From positions 311,970 through 375,969 of the forward strand of contig NZ_LMOH01000012.1 in NCBI RefSeq assembly GCF_001423245.1: 64,000 bases of DNA, in the 5' to 3' direction. The translations under genes and the position numbers were made by a program. The notes under the pieces are model-generated. The model was not told the DNA's origin. It made no database searches and was given only the letters and a program-made list of their open reading frames with translations. Source of the DNA: Aureimonas sp. Leaf324 (lineage in GTDB: Bacteria > Pseudomonadota > Alphaproteobacteria > Rhizobiales > Rhizobiaceae). Positions 52,259-59,982 of this stretch are shown here, in pieces; the stretch's first letter is position 1, and each line of letters opens with the position of its first letter.

Positions 52259-52318
52259 CCGGCGGCTTCGAGCGTCCCGCTCGATCGGACCCGCTTTCCG
52301 CGCGCCCGTCCCTTCGGC

Positions 52319-52519
52319 TTAGGCCGTCAGGTCCTGCCAGAGCTGGTCGTGGTTCGTCGACGCTGCGACACGCCTCGCTGACGGCGCATCTCGCAGCTCG
52401 ATCCGCTCGTAGCGGATACAGGGCAGGATCAGCACTTCGCCTGTCCGGGTCAGTGCTTCGCTCGGCGTCCTGCGGGTGTCGTCCCGCTTGGGGACGACGA
52501 GCCGGTGCACGTTGTTCAT
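52319..52519 (-). CDS. Small conserved-looking hypothetical protein
   Basis: A 66-residue frame with a very strong ribosome site (GGAGGCGAGG just before ATG 52519). The product is polar and basic at the start (MNNVHRLVVPKRDDTRRTPS), with LILPCIRYERIELRD in the middle and no signal peptide. No family recognised. Translation is supported by the ribosome site and isolated position; nothing can be said about function. Confidence 0.55.
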   Translation of the reverse strand: MNNVHRLVVPKRDDTRRTPSEALTRTGEVLILPCIRYERIELRDAPSARRVAASTNHDQLWQDLTA

Positions 52520-52791
52520 TCCTCGCCTCCTTCCCGAATCCGCGTTTCGGTCGCGGGAAGGCATCGACGAGGCGGCCGGTTCCTTCTCAAACGCCACACG
52601 AGGGGCGCCCGTCGTCTTCCCGCCAGAACTGTCGCGCACGCGCCTTGTCCGGCGCTGACCGCCGGTTGTGCGCCCGTGCCTTGCGGGTGCGTCAGGCGGG
52701 CGCAGGGTTCGCAGGGTTAACAGGTTGCTAAGGGATTGCGTCTAATCCTGTCGAACGGCCGGACACCACCCGCACATTCGCCTGGAGCCCC

Positions 52792-53835
52792 ATGAAGGAC
52801 GCCGCACCGCGGATCTTCCGATCCCTCGAACGCCATCCGGCCCAGCAGCAGTTCGACACGGTCGTCACCGCCGCCATCACGGCCTACGGCGCCCTGCGCC
52901 ATCCGACGCAGCGCCAGGCCGACGACATGGCGCGCCTCGTGGTGCCGCTCTGGGGGCGCATCGGGTCCGAGACGCGGCGCAACGCTGCCGCCGCCCTGTC
53001 GCACTCGGCACGCGTGCCACGCTCGCTGGTCGATCTTCTCGTTGCCGAACCGATCGAAGTCTCCGCGCCCTTCCTGATCTCCAGCCCCGTGCTTGAAGAG
53101 AGCGACATCGCGCATCTTCGCATGATCGAGGACGACCGCGTCACCCGCCTTCTCGACAACCGCACCCGGCGCGCCGAAGGTCCCGCTCCGGTGCCGGCCG
53201 AGCCCGCCCCCGTCTCGCCCGAGGTCGTCTCGATCGAACCCGCCGTGGCCGAGGCGACCTCGCCCCAGCCCGACAGCCCGGCGCTCGCGCCCGAATTTCT
53301 CGCCGAGACGCCGCTCCTCGAGCCGACTGCCGCCCAGCGGCGCCAGGGCCCGTCCGTCGACGGTGTGCGCGAGGCGCTGCGTCGCTTGGCGCTGACCGGC
53401 CGCACCGCGCCGCAGTCGCAGCCCGTCGACACGGAATCGCTGCTGCTTCTCGCGATGGAGCGGCAGGAAGCCGCGTTCTACGACAGGCTCTCGCAGGCGT
53501 TGCCGATCGACGGCCGCACCGTCCTTGAGATCGCTGCCGACCCGACCGGCGAGCGCCTCGCCGTCGCTCTGAAAGCGCTGAAGACCCCGTCGGCCGACGC
53601 GATGAGCATCATGATGATGCTGAAGCCCGCGGTCGGGCTCGAGGTCCTGGCCTTCGACCGGCTGGCCCTCTTCTACCGCACCTTGAAGGTCGAGGACTGC
53701 CGTTCGATGGTGAACGCGGCGCGTCTCCAGCCGGCCGCGCGCGCCGCCGGCGAAGGCATCCGCTCCTTCGAACCGGGGCGCCGCGAGTTCGGCCGACGCA
53801 CCGAGCGTCCCGCCCCGCGCGAGGCGCAGGGCTGA
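52792..53835 (+). CDS. DUF2336 domain protein
   Basis: A 347-residue cytoplasmic protein. The helical repeat-like N-terminus (ETRRNAAAALSHSARVPRSL, LVAEPIEVSAPFLISSPVLE) is the DUF2336 signature: a HEAT-like fold found in alphaproteobacteria, sometimes linked to two-component signalling. A Pro/Ala/Glu-rich linker (about residues 125-185) joins it to a second helical part with MSIMMMLKPAVGLEVLAFDRLALFYR and a basic Arg-rich tail. No enzymatic motif is visible. It is transcribed alone, converging on the DUF1491 gene. Confidence 0.85.
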   Translation: MKDAAPRIFRSLERHPAQQQFDTVVTAAITAYGALRHPTQRQADDMARLVVPLWGRIGSETRRNAAAALSHSARVPRSLVDLLVAEPIEVSAPFLISSPVLEESDIAHLRMIEDDRVTRLLDNRTRRAEGPAPVPAEPAPVSPEVVSIEPAVAEATSPQPDSPALAPEFLAETPLLEPTAAQRRQGPSVDGVREALRRLALTGRTAPQSQPVDTESLLLLAMERQEAAFYDRLSQALPIDGRTVLEIAADPTGERLAVALKALKTPSADAMSIMMMLKPAVGLEVLAFDRLALFYRTLKVEDCRSMVNAARLQPAARAAGEGIRSFEPGRREFGRRTERPAPREAQG

Positions 53836-53839
53836 CGCC

Positions 53840-54175
53840 TCAGTCCGCGGCCACGATCGTCATGTAGCGATCGGGCCGATCGGTCTCGATCTCCACCACC
53901 CAGAAATCCGGGTCGAAGCGGGCTTCGCGCGCAAAGCGCGCGTCGAGCGCCGCCTCGTCGGTCACGGCCTCCGCCACGAAGCGGCGATCGCCCTTTTCGT
54001 CGGCCATGGATTGCGGCGCCGGACCGAACAGGCGGATCGCGCCGTCGCGATCGCGCAGCACCACGAACACCGCGCCCGCCGCATCCGCGCCCCGCCGCAT
54101 GACGGCGGCAAATCCGCCGTCGGCAAAGACGCGGCGCACGAGATACGCCGCGAACATCTCGCTGGTCAGTCGCAT
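53840..54175 (-). CDS. DUF1491 family protein
   Basis: A 111-residue cytoplasmic protein: MRLTSEMFAAYLVRRVFADG at the start, AGAVFVVLRDRDGAIRLFGP in the middle and FDPDFWVVEIETDRPDRYMTIV at the end are the three blocks of DUF1491, an alphaproteobacterial family of unknown function. It lies 8 bases after the peptidoglycan-binding protein gene and is last in the divJ-like operon. The same three-gene arrangement is, as I recall it, found in other rhizobia. Confidence 0.88.
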   Translation of the reverse strand: MRLTSEMFAAYLVRRVFADGGFAAVMRRGADAAGAVFVVLRDRDGAIRLFGPAPQSMADEKGDRRFVAEAVTDEAALDARFAREARFDPDFWVVEIETDRPDRYMTIVAAD

Positions 54176-54183
54176 GGTGCGTG

Positions 54184-54993
54184 TCAGTTCGCAGCCGACA
54201 GGGAGCGCAGACGGTCCAGAACCTCCTGCGACGGCTCGCCGGTCACGTCGAGGCTCTCGAGGGCCTGGAACGTGCGGATGGCCGCCTTGGTCCGTTCGCC
54301 GAGGATGCCGTCCGGCTTCAGGTCCGCCACCTTCGCATCGGCAAGGCCCGCCTGGATCTGGCGCACGAGGTCGCTGCCCCCGCCCGCCGAGGCGTCCGAC
54401 GCGATCCCGGCGGATTCTAGGCTCGCGACCTGCGTCGGGTCGATTTCTTCGACATGCGCGGCCGCGCGGATCTGCGTCAGGAGCAGCGGCGTCGCCATGC
54501 CGTCGACGCGCAGGCCCCGCTCCGCCTGGAAGGCGCGGATCGCCGTGTCGGTCGCCTGTCCGGCCCGCCCGTCGACTTCCGCCTTGTAGTAGCCTTGCTC
54601 GGCCAGAAGCGTCTGCACCTCGCGCACCAGCGGGAAGGCGACGATCCTGGGATCGTTGCCGAGCGGCGCGGGTGTCGCCCTGCCGGCCGTCCGGACTGCC
54701 GGCTGAGCCGCCGTCGCGGGCGCGGTGTCGCGCGTCACCAGCATCGGGTGGCGGTGCGGGCCGGCCTGCCGATTGAGGGCGTTGTCCGCCACGAGCCCGG
54801 CCGAAATCGAGAACACGGCGATGCCGCCGAACAGCGCCGGGCGCGCCGCCACGATGCGCGCGCCCGTCGCCAGTCCGCGCAGCGACGCGCGCAGCGCACC
54901 GAGCGCGAGCGTTCCGGCGAGACCGCCGGACGGCTTACGCCGAGCGGCGGGCTTGCGCGTCTTGACGGAAGGAACTGGTTTTCTTGCGGGCAT
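54184..54993 (-). CDS. Peptidoglycan-binding domain protein
   Basis: A 269-residue protein with a basic N-terminus, one membrane helix (about residues 50-70: LFGGIAVFSISAGLVADNAL) and two PG_binding_1 domains in the periplasm: VREVQTLLAEQGYYKAEVDG..TDTAIRAFQAERGL and RQIQAGLADAKVADLKPDGI..TKAAIRTFQALESLDV. It overlaps the sensor kinase gene by 59 bases and is followed by the DUF1491 gene, so it is cotranscribed with the kinase. A link between wall binding and the cell-cycle kinase is an attractive inference from the coupling. Confidence 0.86.
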   Translation of the reverse strand: MPARKPVPSVKTRKPAARRKPSGGLAGTLALGALRASLRGLATGARIVAARPALFGGIAVFSISAGLVADNALNRQAGPHRHPMLVTRDTAPATAAQPAVRTAGRATPAPLGNDPRIVAFPLVREVQTLLAEQGYYKAEVDGRAGQATDTAIRAFQAERGLRVDGMATPLLLTQIRAAAHVEEIDPTQVASLESAGIASDASAGGGSDLVRQIQAGLADAKVADLKPDGILGERTKAAIRTFQALESLDVTGEPSQEVLDRLRSLSAAN

Positions 54994-56638
54994 CGGTCAA
55001 CGCTACGATATTTTCGGAATGGGTTCGGTCGGCCTGGATCCGGTCGGCGCAGTCGGTCGGAATCTTGACGGTCACGGTGGTGCCGCGATCGGGCTGGCTG
55101 CGGATGTGCAGGCTGCCATGGTGGAGTTCGGCCAGCCCCTTGACGAGGGACAGGCCGAGCCCGGTTCCCTGATAGCGCCGCGCGGGCCCTTGCGACAACT
55201 GCACGAAAGGCTGGGCGAGGCGGGCGATGTCGGCCTCGGCGATGCCGATGCCGGTGTCGCTGACCGTGAAGGTCAGGAAGTCCGGGTCCTGCGCCGCCGT
55301 CAGGCACACGGTCCCGCGATCGGTGAACTTCACCGCGTTGCAAAGGAGATTGACGAGGATCTGGCGGCAGGCATGCCCGTCGGCGGTGACGCTCTCTCCG
55401 CTGGCCGGCGCGCGCACCACGAGCCGAAGCCCCTTGCGGTCGGCGTCGCCCCGGACCATCTCGGCCGCCGCCTCGACGACGTCGGATGGGTGGAAGTCCT
55501 GAAGCTGCAGCTCGTATCGCCCGGCCTCGATCTTCGACACGTCGAGAAGCCCGTTCACGACACCGACGAGGTGCTCGCTCGAGCGGCGGATCAGGCCGAC
55601 ATATTCCTTCTGCCGCGGATCGGAGAAGCGACCGCAGAGCTCCTGGTCGAGCATGTCGGCAAACCCGACGATGGCGTTGAGTGGCGTCCGAAGCTCATGC
55701 GATATGGTCGCGATGAAGGCGGCCTGTCGTCCGTCCACGGACGGGGCGGCCGGCAGGGCGCGCGAGGCACCCGGCTCGCGGATCCGCACGGCCACGAGAT
55801 CGCCCGCCCCCTCGCGCACCGGCTCCAGCCGAAGCATCGCGGTGCGGAAGGTCTCCCTGGAGACACGCAGGCGCACGCTCAGCACACGGGCGTCGCTGCC
55901 GGCCCGCAGGTCGTCGAGCGCGCGCAGATAGGCGATGCGGTCGAGAAGGTGCAACTGGGACACGAAGCTGTCGGCTGCCGCGTCTACCTCGACCACGGCG
56001 AGGAGATCGGCATCGCCCTCCTCCGCCGACGCGGCCCGCCGGCCGAACACGAGGCGGCAGAGCACGAAGGTCGCGTAAGAGGCGCAGAGCGGCAGGGCGA
56101 CGGTGTAGCCGGCGAACCCCTGTCCGGCCGGTCCCATCCCGTGCATCGACAGGAAGCCGGTGAGCCCGAAGGCCGCAAGCATGGCGGGCATCATCAGCCG
56201 GGCCCGCAGGCGGGCACCGGCGGCCCAGGCCTCGACCGGGCCGACCGCGATCAGCGCCAGCGGCCAGAGGCTGTCGAGCGCGATCGCCGCGAGGCCAACG
56301 AGGACCGAGCCCGCGAAATGGAGACCGGCGAGCACGAGATCGAGGTCGCGGCGCGCGACGAGCGCGGCCGCGAGCGCCAGGAGAACCACCGCGACGCCGA
56401 GAAGAACCGGCAGGACCAGCGTCCCGCTCGTCGCGACGAGGACCAGCGGAGACAGGACGGCGATCCCGAGCCCGGAGGCGATCATGCCCGCCGCCAGGCG
56501 CCGTACGTCGCGCGGAAGCGGCGACGCGCCGCCGGTTGCGCCGACCATCTCCGCCATCCGGTCCAGGCCTGCGGCCAGACCGCTTCCGACGTCGGCCGAT
56601 CGTCCGGTGTCCCGGCTGTTTCGCGACTGCGTCATCAC
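54935..56638 (-). CDS. DivJ-like sensor histidine kinase
   Basis: A 567-residue kinase with about six membrane helices between residues 46 and 200 and no large periplasmic domain. HisKA: TISHELRTPLNAIVGFADML with H314, then FSDPRQKEYVGLIRRSSEHL and VVNGLLDVSKIEAGRYEL. HATPase_c: NLLCNAVKFTDRGTV, VSDTGIGIAEAD, YQGTGLGLSLVKGLAELHHG. The multi-helix sensor and the DPRQKEYVGLI region resemble DivJ, the DivK kinase opposing PleC in Caulobacter and rhizobia, and the downstream peptidoglycan-binding and DUF1491 genes support this. Without alignment I leave the symbol blank. The C-terminal tail is basic and overlaps the next gene. Confidence 0.82.
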   Translation of the reverse strand: MMTQSRNSRDTGRSADVGSGLAAGLDRMAEMVGATGGASPLPRDVRRLAAGMIASGLGIAVLSPLVLVATSGTLVLPVLLGVAVVLLALAAALVARRDLDLVLAGLHFAGSVLVGLAAIALDSLWPLALIAVGPVEAWAAGARLRARLMMPAMLAAFGLTGFLSMHGMGPAGQGFAGYTVALPLCASYATFVLCRLVFGRRAASAEEGDADLLAVVEVDAAADSFVSQLHLLDRIAYLRALDDLRAGSDARVLSVRLRVSRETFRTAMLRLEPVREGAGDLVAVRIREPGASRALPAAPSVDGRQAAFIATISHELRTPLNAIVGFADMLDQELCGRFSDPRQKEYVGLIRRSSEHLVGVVNGLLDVSKIEAGRYELQLQDFHPSDVVEAAAEMVRGDADRKGLRLVVRAPASGESVTADGHACRQILVNLLCNAVKFTDRGTVCLTAAQDPDFLTFTVSDTGIGIAEADIARLAQPFVQLSQGPARRYQGTGLGLSLVKGLAELHHGSLHIRSQPDRGTTVTVKIPTDCADRIQADRTHSENIVALTDARKKTSSFRQDAQARRSA

Positions 56639-57039
56639 TCATCCACAAGCGGCGGTCCGATCAACGGGCCCGTCATGGGCCCTGCGAACCGTCATTCATC
56701 ATGGACCGAGCTTGGCCCTTAACCTTTTAAGGAAGCCATAAGCCGAGCGCGGGCGACCCGTGGCAGGCCCGCCGCACCCGCCGATAAACCGGGCACCCGA
56801 GCTCCGATTGCGAATCATGCTGAACGAAAGGTGATCGATCGATCCATCAATCCAGTCAATGGGTTATCTCACTCCGCTTCCGTTCCGACACAGCATCGGG
56901 ATGCCGGCCGGGGCGCATTCGTCTCGAATTTGAGCTAAGGGAAGAACGCTTGCGTGATGGTTTCGCGCAGCGCCGACCGCACCCGCCGCCGTCGACCGTC
57001 CCCGGCCGACCACCTCGCAGGACCATCGCAGGGCCCGAC
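56639..57039. other. Intergenic region between divJ-like kinase and DUF5330 gene
   Basis: About 400 bases between divergent genes with no credible frame. A palindrome CCTTAA-CCTT-TTAAGG (56717-56732) lies about 80 bases before the kinase start and contains TTAACC, reminiscent of CtrA sites although the spacing is not canonical. A run of overlapping GATC words (about 56832-56844) is a possible CcrM-independent curiosity. Both promoters should be here. Confidence 0.45.
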
Positions 57040-57444
57040 ATGCGCCTCCTCATCAAGCTCGCGTTCCTGATCGGTCTCGCCCTGTTCTTCCTCGCCCCGG
57101 CGCGGGACGATGCGGACGGCGTTCCGGCCGGTCTGTCGGCGGGGGCGCTCGTCTATGCGGTGCAGCAGGCGGCGACCGATCTCGGCGGCTTTTGCGAGCG
57201 GGCGCCGAGTGCCTGCGAAAGCGGGCGCGACGCTCTTCAATTTGCCGGTGCGCGGATCGTCGAAGGGCTGACCTTCGTCTACGGGCTGGCAACCGGGGCC
57301 ACCGCCGCACCCTCCGTCGCACCCGGCCCGGCGCCGGTCGAGCCGGCCTCCGCCCGCATCGAGCCCGCCGAGCACCCGGCCGCGCATGCGCCCCGCGTGC
57401 CGGCCGCGCCGCCGCCGCGGCCCTACGTCGCCCCCGCCGGCTGA
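57040..57444 (+). CDS. DUF5330 domain small membrane protein
   Basis: A 134-residue protein. The N-terminal helix MRLLIKLAFLIGLALFFLAP is a signal anchor. The following block ALVYAVQQAATDLGGFCERA and SACESGRDALQFAGARIVEG, with two cysteines, is the DUF5330 core known upstream of sufE in rhizobia. The last 45 residues are a Pro/Ala/Glu-rich low-complexity tail. ATG 57040 has AGGG 6 bases upstream. Function unknown; cotranscription with sufE (75-base gap) is likely. Confidence 0.8.
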   Translation: MRLLIKLAFLIGLALFFLAPARDDADGVPAGLSAGALVYAVQQAATDLGGFCERAPSACESGRDALQFAGARIVEGLTFVYGLATGATAAPSVAPGPAPVEPASARIEPAEHPAAHAPRVPAAPPPRPYVAPAG

Positions 57445-57519
57445 CCTCGCCTGACAAGCCGCACGGCATTGCCTATATCAGGCGGCGGATCGCAGCGACG
57501 GTCCGCCAACGAGGACATC

Positions 57520-57942
57520 ATGCGCGACATCGACGAGATCGTCTCCGACTTCGAGCTTCTCGACGACTGGGAAGACCGCTACCGCTTCCTCATCGAGCTC
57601 GGCCGCGAGCTGCCGCCGATGGACGAGGCCGACATGAACGAGCGCACCAAGGTGCCGGGCTGCGTCAGCCAGGTCTGGCTGACCAGCCGGGCCGACGAAG
57701 GCTCGCCGCCCCGCATCCGCTTCGCGGGGCAGTCGGACGCCCACATCGTGAAGGGGCTCGTCGCCGTCGCCCTGTCGCTCTATTCGGGCCGCACCGCGCC
57801 CGAGATCCTGACGCTCGACGCGGAAGCCCTGTTTGCCCGGATCGGCCTGCAGGATCACCTGACCCCGCAGCGCTCCAACGGGTTGCGCTCGATGGTCCGC
57901 CGTATCCAGGCCGATGCGAAGGCGGCGATGGAAGCCGCCTGA
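57520..57942 (+). CDS. sufE: SufE family sulfur acceptor protein
   Basis: A 140-residue cytoplasmic protein that accepts persulfide sulfur from the SufS cysteine desulfurase and stimulates it in Fe-S cluster assembly. The acceptor cysteine is C48 in KVPGCVSQVWL. Other family blocks are DWEDRYRFLIELGRELPPM, KGLVAVALSLYSGRTAPEI and GLQDHLTPQRSNGLRSMVRRI. Start at 57520 (MRDIDEIVSDFELLDDW) with GAGG upstream. The suf operon itself is not in the window, as is usual for this separate rhizobial sufE. Confidence 0.94.
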   Translation: MRDIDEIVSDFELLDDWEDRYRFLIELGRELPPMDEADMNERTKVPGCVSQVWLTSRADEGSPPRIRFAGQSDAHIVKGLVAVALSLYSGRTAPEILTLDAEALFARIGLQDHLTPQRSNGLRSMVRRIQADAKAAMEAA

Positions 57943-57943
57943 G

Positions 57944-58402
57944 TTAAGCTCCACGCCAGGAGCGGATTGCGCGCCGGCCGCTCGCCCCCTCGTGCACGTA
58001 GCCGTAATGGCGCGCGAGGGCCGCGAGTCCCGTCTTGAGCATGAGCTTTGCCGAACGGGCCGGCCATTGCCGCTCCGCCTCGACGCGCTCCGTGCCTTTC
58101 AGGAAGCAGCAGACGTCGAGGAGGACGCCGGACAGTTCCGGCCCGACGGCGGCGACCGCCCTCTCGACGCGCCGTCGGCAATCGAGCGCGGCGTCGGACA
58201 AATCGGCGGGTCCTGCACCGCCGCCGCTCGACCGGGGCGTCGCGTCCCAGCGCTGTGTGACGCTCGGCATCAGGCCGCCGCGAGTGAAATCGGCTCTCAG
58301 CCGCTCCCCCGCCGCCACCTCGTGCGCGGCGAGGAACGGCTGACCGTCGGCGCCCTTGCGGCTCGCCAGACGGGCGAGCGGCGACTCGTCCTGGACGCCC
58401 AT
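57944..58402 (-). CDS. DUF6456 domain protein
   Basis: A 152-residue cytoplasmic protein: ESPLARLASRKGADGQPFLA, AHEVAAGERLRADFTRGGLM and ELSGVLLDVCCFLKGTERVE, then ERQWPARSAKLMLKTGLAALARHYG form the DUF6456 domain common in Hyphomicrobiales. The C-terminal part looks like a sigma-region or winged-helix-like helical bundle. The ATG at 58402 comes 4 bases after the stop of the DnaA domain IV-like gene, so both are in one operon. In other genomes DUF6456 is often the C-terminal part of longer helix-turn-helix proteins, so this may be a split version. Confidence 0.82.
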   Translation of the reverse strand: MGVQDESPLARLASRKGADGQPFLAAHEVAAGERLRADFTRGGLMPSVTQRWDATPRSSGGGAGPADLSDAALDCRRRVERAVAAVGPELSGVLLDVCCFLKGTERVEAERQWPARSAKLMLKTGLAALARHYGYVHEGASGRRAIRSWRGA

Positions 58403-58406
58403 CGGA

Positions 58407-58811
58407 TCAGAAGTCCCCCTCGCCCGCCCCCGGCACCGCGAGCCGGCGGCAGGACTGGGCCAGCGCTTCCATGCGGCTGAGCATGGCATCGAAGCCGCGG
58501 TCGTCGCGCTCGTCCTCGATCCGCGCGACGGCGTAGGAGACGCTCGTCCGGTCTCGCCCGAAGCCGGCCGCGACCGCGTTCAGCGAGAGCTGGAACGCGA
58601 CATGCGACAGGTACATCGCGACGTGGCGCGCCCGCGCGACCGGCGCCTGCGCGCGACGCTCCGACAGGATGTCGGCGGCCGGCACCCCGAGGAAGGTCGA
58701 GACGATGTCGACGGCGACGCGGCACTGCAGCCGCCCGCGCCCGCCGGGATCGGCACCGGTGACGGCGGACGGGAAGGCCGCAGCGGACGACGGGTTGAAA
58801 CATTGGGACAT
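58407..58811 (-). CDS. Stand-alone DnaA domain IV-like helix-turn-helix protein
   Basis: A 134-residue protein resembling the DNA-binding domain IV of DnaA: VDIVSTFLGVPAADILSERR, RARHVAMYLSHVAFQLSLNA, VAAGFGRDRTSVSYAVARIE. The DnaA signature GRDHTTV is here GRDRTSV, with His replaced by Arg. No AAA+ ATPase domain exists, so it cannot unwind an origin itself; it probably binds DnaA-box-like DNA as a regulator. First gene of the operon with the DUF6456 gene. Two DnaA-box-like 9-mers lie about 115 bases upstream of its start. Confidence 0.82.
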   Translation of the reverse strand: MSQCFNPSSAAAFPSAVTGADPGGRGRLQCRVAVDIVSTFLGVPAADILSERRAQAPVARARHVAMYLSHVAFQLSLNAVAAGFGRDRTSVSYAVARIEDERDDRGFDAMLSRMEALAQSCRRLAVPGAGEGDF

Positions 58812-58924
58812 GAAGACGCTCCGTTGCTCGGGAAGCCAAGGCTAACAAGCGCGGAACGCATGTAGGAATATTTTCTTTCCATCGGACGTCGAACATTTGC
58901 AAGTGGACGGGCTGTGGCAGCGGG

Positions 58925-58942
58925 CTATCCCCACAATCCACA
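58925..58942. promoter_or_regulatory. Two back-to-back DnaA-box-like 9-mers
   Basis: ctATCCCCA (58925-58933) and caATCCACA (58934-58942) each match seven of nine positions of the DnaA box TTATCCACA and abut in the same orientation. They lie upstream of the DnaA domain IV-like gene and could be its own operator. Chance occurrence cannot be excluded. Confidence 0.4.
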
Positions 58943-59016
58943 GACGCGAACAGGAATTCTGTCCTTAGTTCAGGCGGTCACGGCAGGCTGGATGCCTTCA
59001 CAGCGAAAGCCCATCC

Positions 59017-59256
59017 ATGCTCAGATCCGATCCCGCCGTCACGCAATTCGAGGACCGCCTTCGCGAGGCGCTCGATCGATTCGCGGAAGGCTTCGAGCGG
59101 CTTGTGGCGCCGACGCTGCCCGGCGGCGAGAACCCGACTGACGAACGGATCGACAGCCCTGCGCAACGCAACCAGAACGAGACCCGCGACACTCACGCCC
59201 GATCGATTGCGGTGCGCCGCCTGATCGCGCTCGTGCAGGCCGGCCGGTATTCCTGA
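59017..59256 (+). CDS. Small hypothetical protein
   Basis: A 79-residue polar frame (helical DPAVTQFEDRLREALDRFAE near the start; VRRLIALVQAGRY at the end) that stops 3 bases from the convergent TetR gene. No domain, no signal peptide and only a weak GAAAG ribosome site. A real gene is plausible because it fills the gap and has a coherent helical design, but an antisense frame of similar size also exists. Confidence 0.35.
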   Translation: MLRSDPAVTQFEDRLREALDRFAEGFERLVAPTLPGGENPTDERIDSPAQRNQNETRDTHARSIAVRRLIALVQAGRYS

Positions 59257-59259
59257 CGC

Positions 59260-59895
59260 TCAGGCCGCCCTGGCGCCCCGCTCCACCGCCCGAAAACCGG
59301 CGAACAAGGCCCCGAGCGTCATATCGGCGGCTTCCACGAGGTCGAAGCTCTCGTTCCGCCGGAGCCATTCCGTCAGGATGCCCGTCATCGCGCCGACGCA
59401 GACGTTCGACGCCGTGCGGGGATCGATGTCGGCATGCAGTTCCCCGATGGCTCGCGCTTTCGTGAACACCGCGTGGATCACGTCCTGCATGTGGTCCTCC
59501 CCCTCGCGGTGCGCGCACATCACGCTTTCCATCTCCCCCACGTACTCGCACCGCAGGACGAGGATCGAATAGACGCGCTTGGCCCGCTCGTCCTTGGCGA
59601 ACCGGCGCATGCTCTCGCGCATGGTGCGCTCCAGCGCCTGCAGCGGCCGCTCGTCGTCCAGAAGCTTCTGGCTTTCCAGGAACATGCGCTGTGGCAGGTA
59701 GGCGCGCTCGTGCATAGCCATGAACAGGTCGCCCTTGCCGGAAAAGTGCCAGTAGATGGCGCCTCTCGTCAGTCCGGCATGGGACGCTATCTGAGTGAGG
59801 CTGGTCTGACTGACACCCCGCTCGAAGAACACCTGCTCCGCCGCATCGAGAATGACGCTGCGCGTTTCGAGAGCCTCTGCCTTTGTTCGACGCAC
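59260..59895 (-). CDS. TetR/AcrR-family repressor of the RND efflux operon
   Basis: A 211-residue repressor. The N-terminal helix-turn-helix is TRSVILDAAEQVFFERGVSQTSLTQIASHAGLTRGAIYWHFSGKGDL, in the form typical of AcrR/TtgR/AmeR. The C-terminal helical domain (SMRRFAKDERAKRVYSILVL, EYVGEMESVM) binds ligands. I choose the GTG start at 59895 (VRRTKAEALETR) with AAGGAGG 5 bases upstream; the frame up to 59943 would run through the operator. Divergent from the efflux genes across an AcrR-like palindrome, so it likely represses both itself and the pump until a drug binds. Confidence 0.88.
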   Translation of the reverse strand: MRRTKAEALETRSVILDAAEQVFFERGVSQTSLTQIASHAGLTRGAIYWHFSGKGDLFMAMHERAYLPQRMFLESQKLLDDERPLQALERTMRESMRRFAKDERAKRVYSILVLRCEYVGEMESVMCAHREGEDHMQDVIHAVFTKARAIGELHADIDPRTASNVCVGAMTGILTEWLRRNESFDLVEAADMTLGALFAGFRAVERGARAA

Positions 59896-59910
59896 GCCTG
59901 CCTCCTTGAA

Positions 59911-59934
59911 TACATGCATATATGAATGTATGTA
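59911..59934. promoter_or_regulatory. AcrR-type operator palindrome
   Basis: The 24 bases contain the half-site TACATACATT on the minus strand and a matching TACATGCAT on the plus strand; 18 of 24 positions are symmetric. The minus-strand half TACATACATT is identical to the first ten bases of the E. coli AcrR site as I recall it, and the other arm ATG-ATGTA-type end is preserved. It lies 15 bases before the repressor start and 49 before the adaptor start. Confidence 0.75.
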
Positions 59935-59982
59935 AGCGGCCATTCAAGCTGGATTATGCGGTCCGGCCCCCCGGAGTTCCCG

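Noticed and set aside
52268-52284. Hairpin after the DUF1254 gene as an intrinsic terminator
   Set aside because: Perfect 7-base stem but a 3-base loop and no T tract; left only as a remark.
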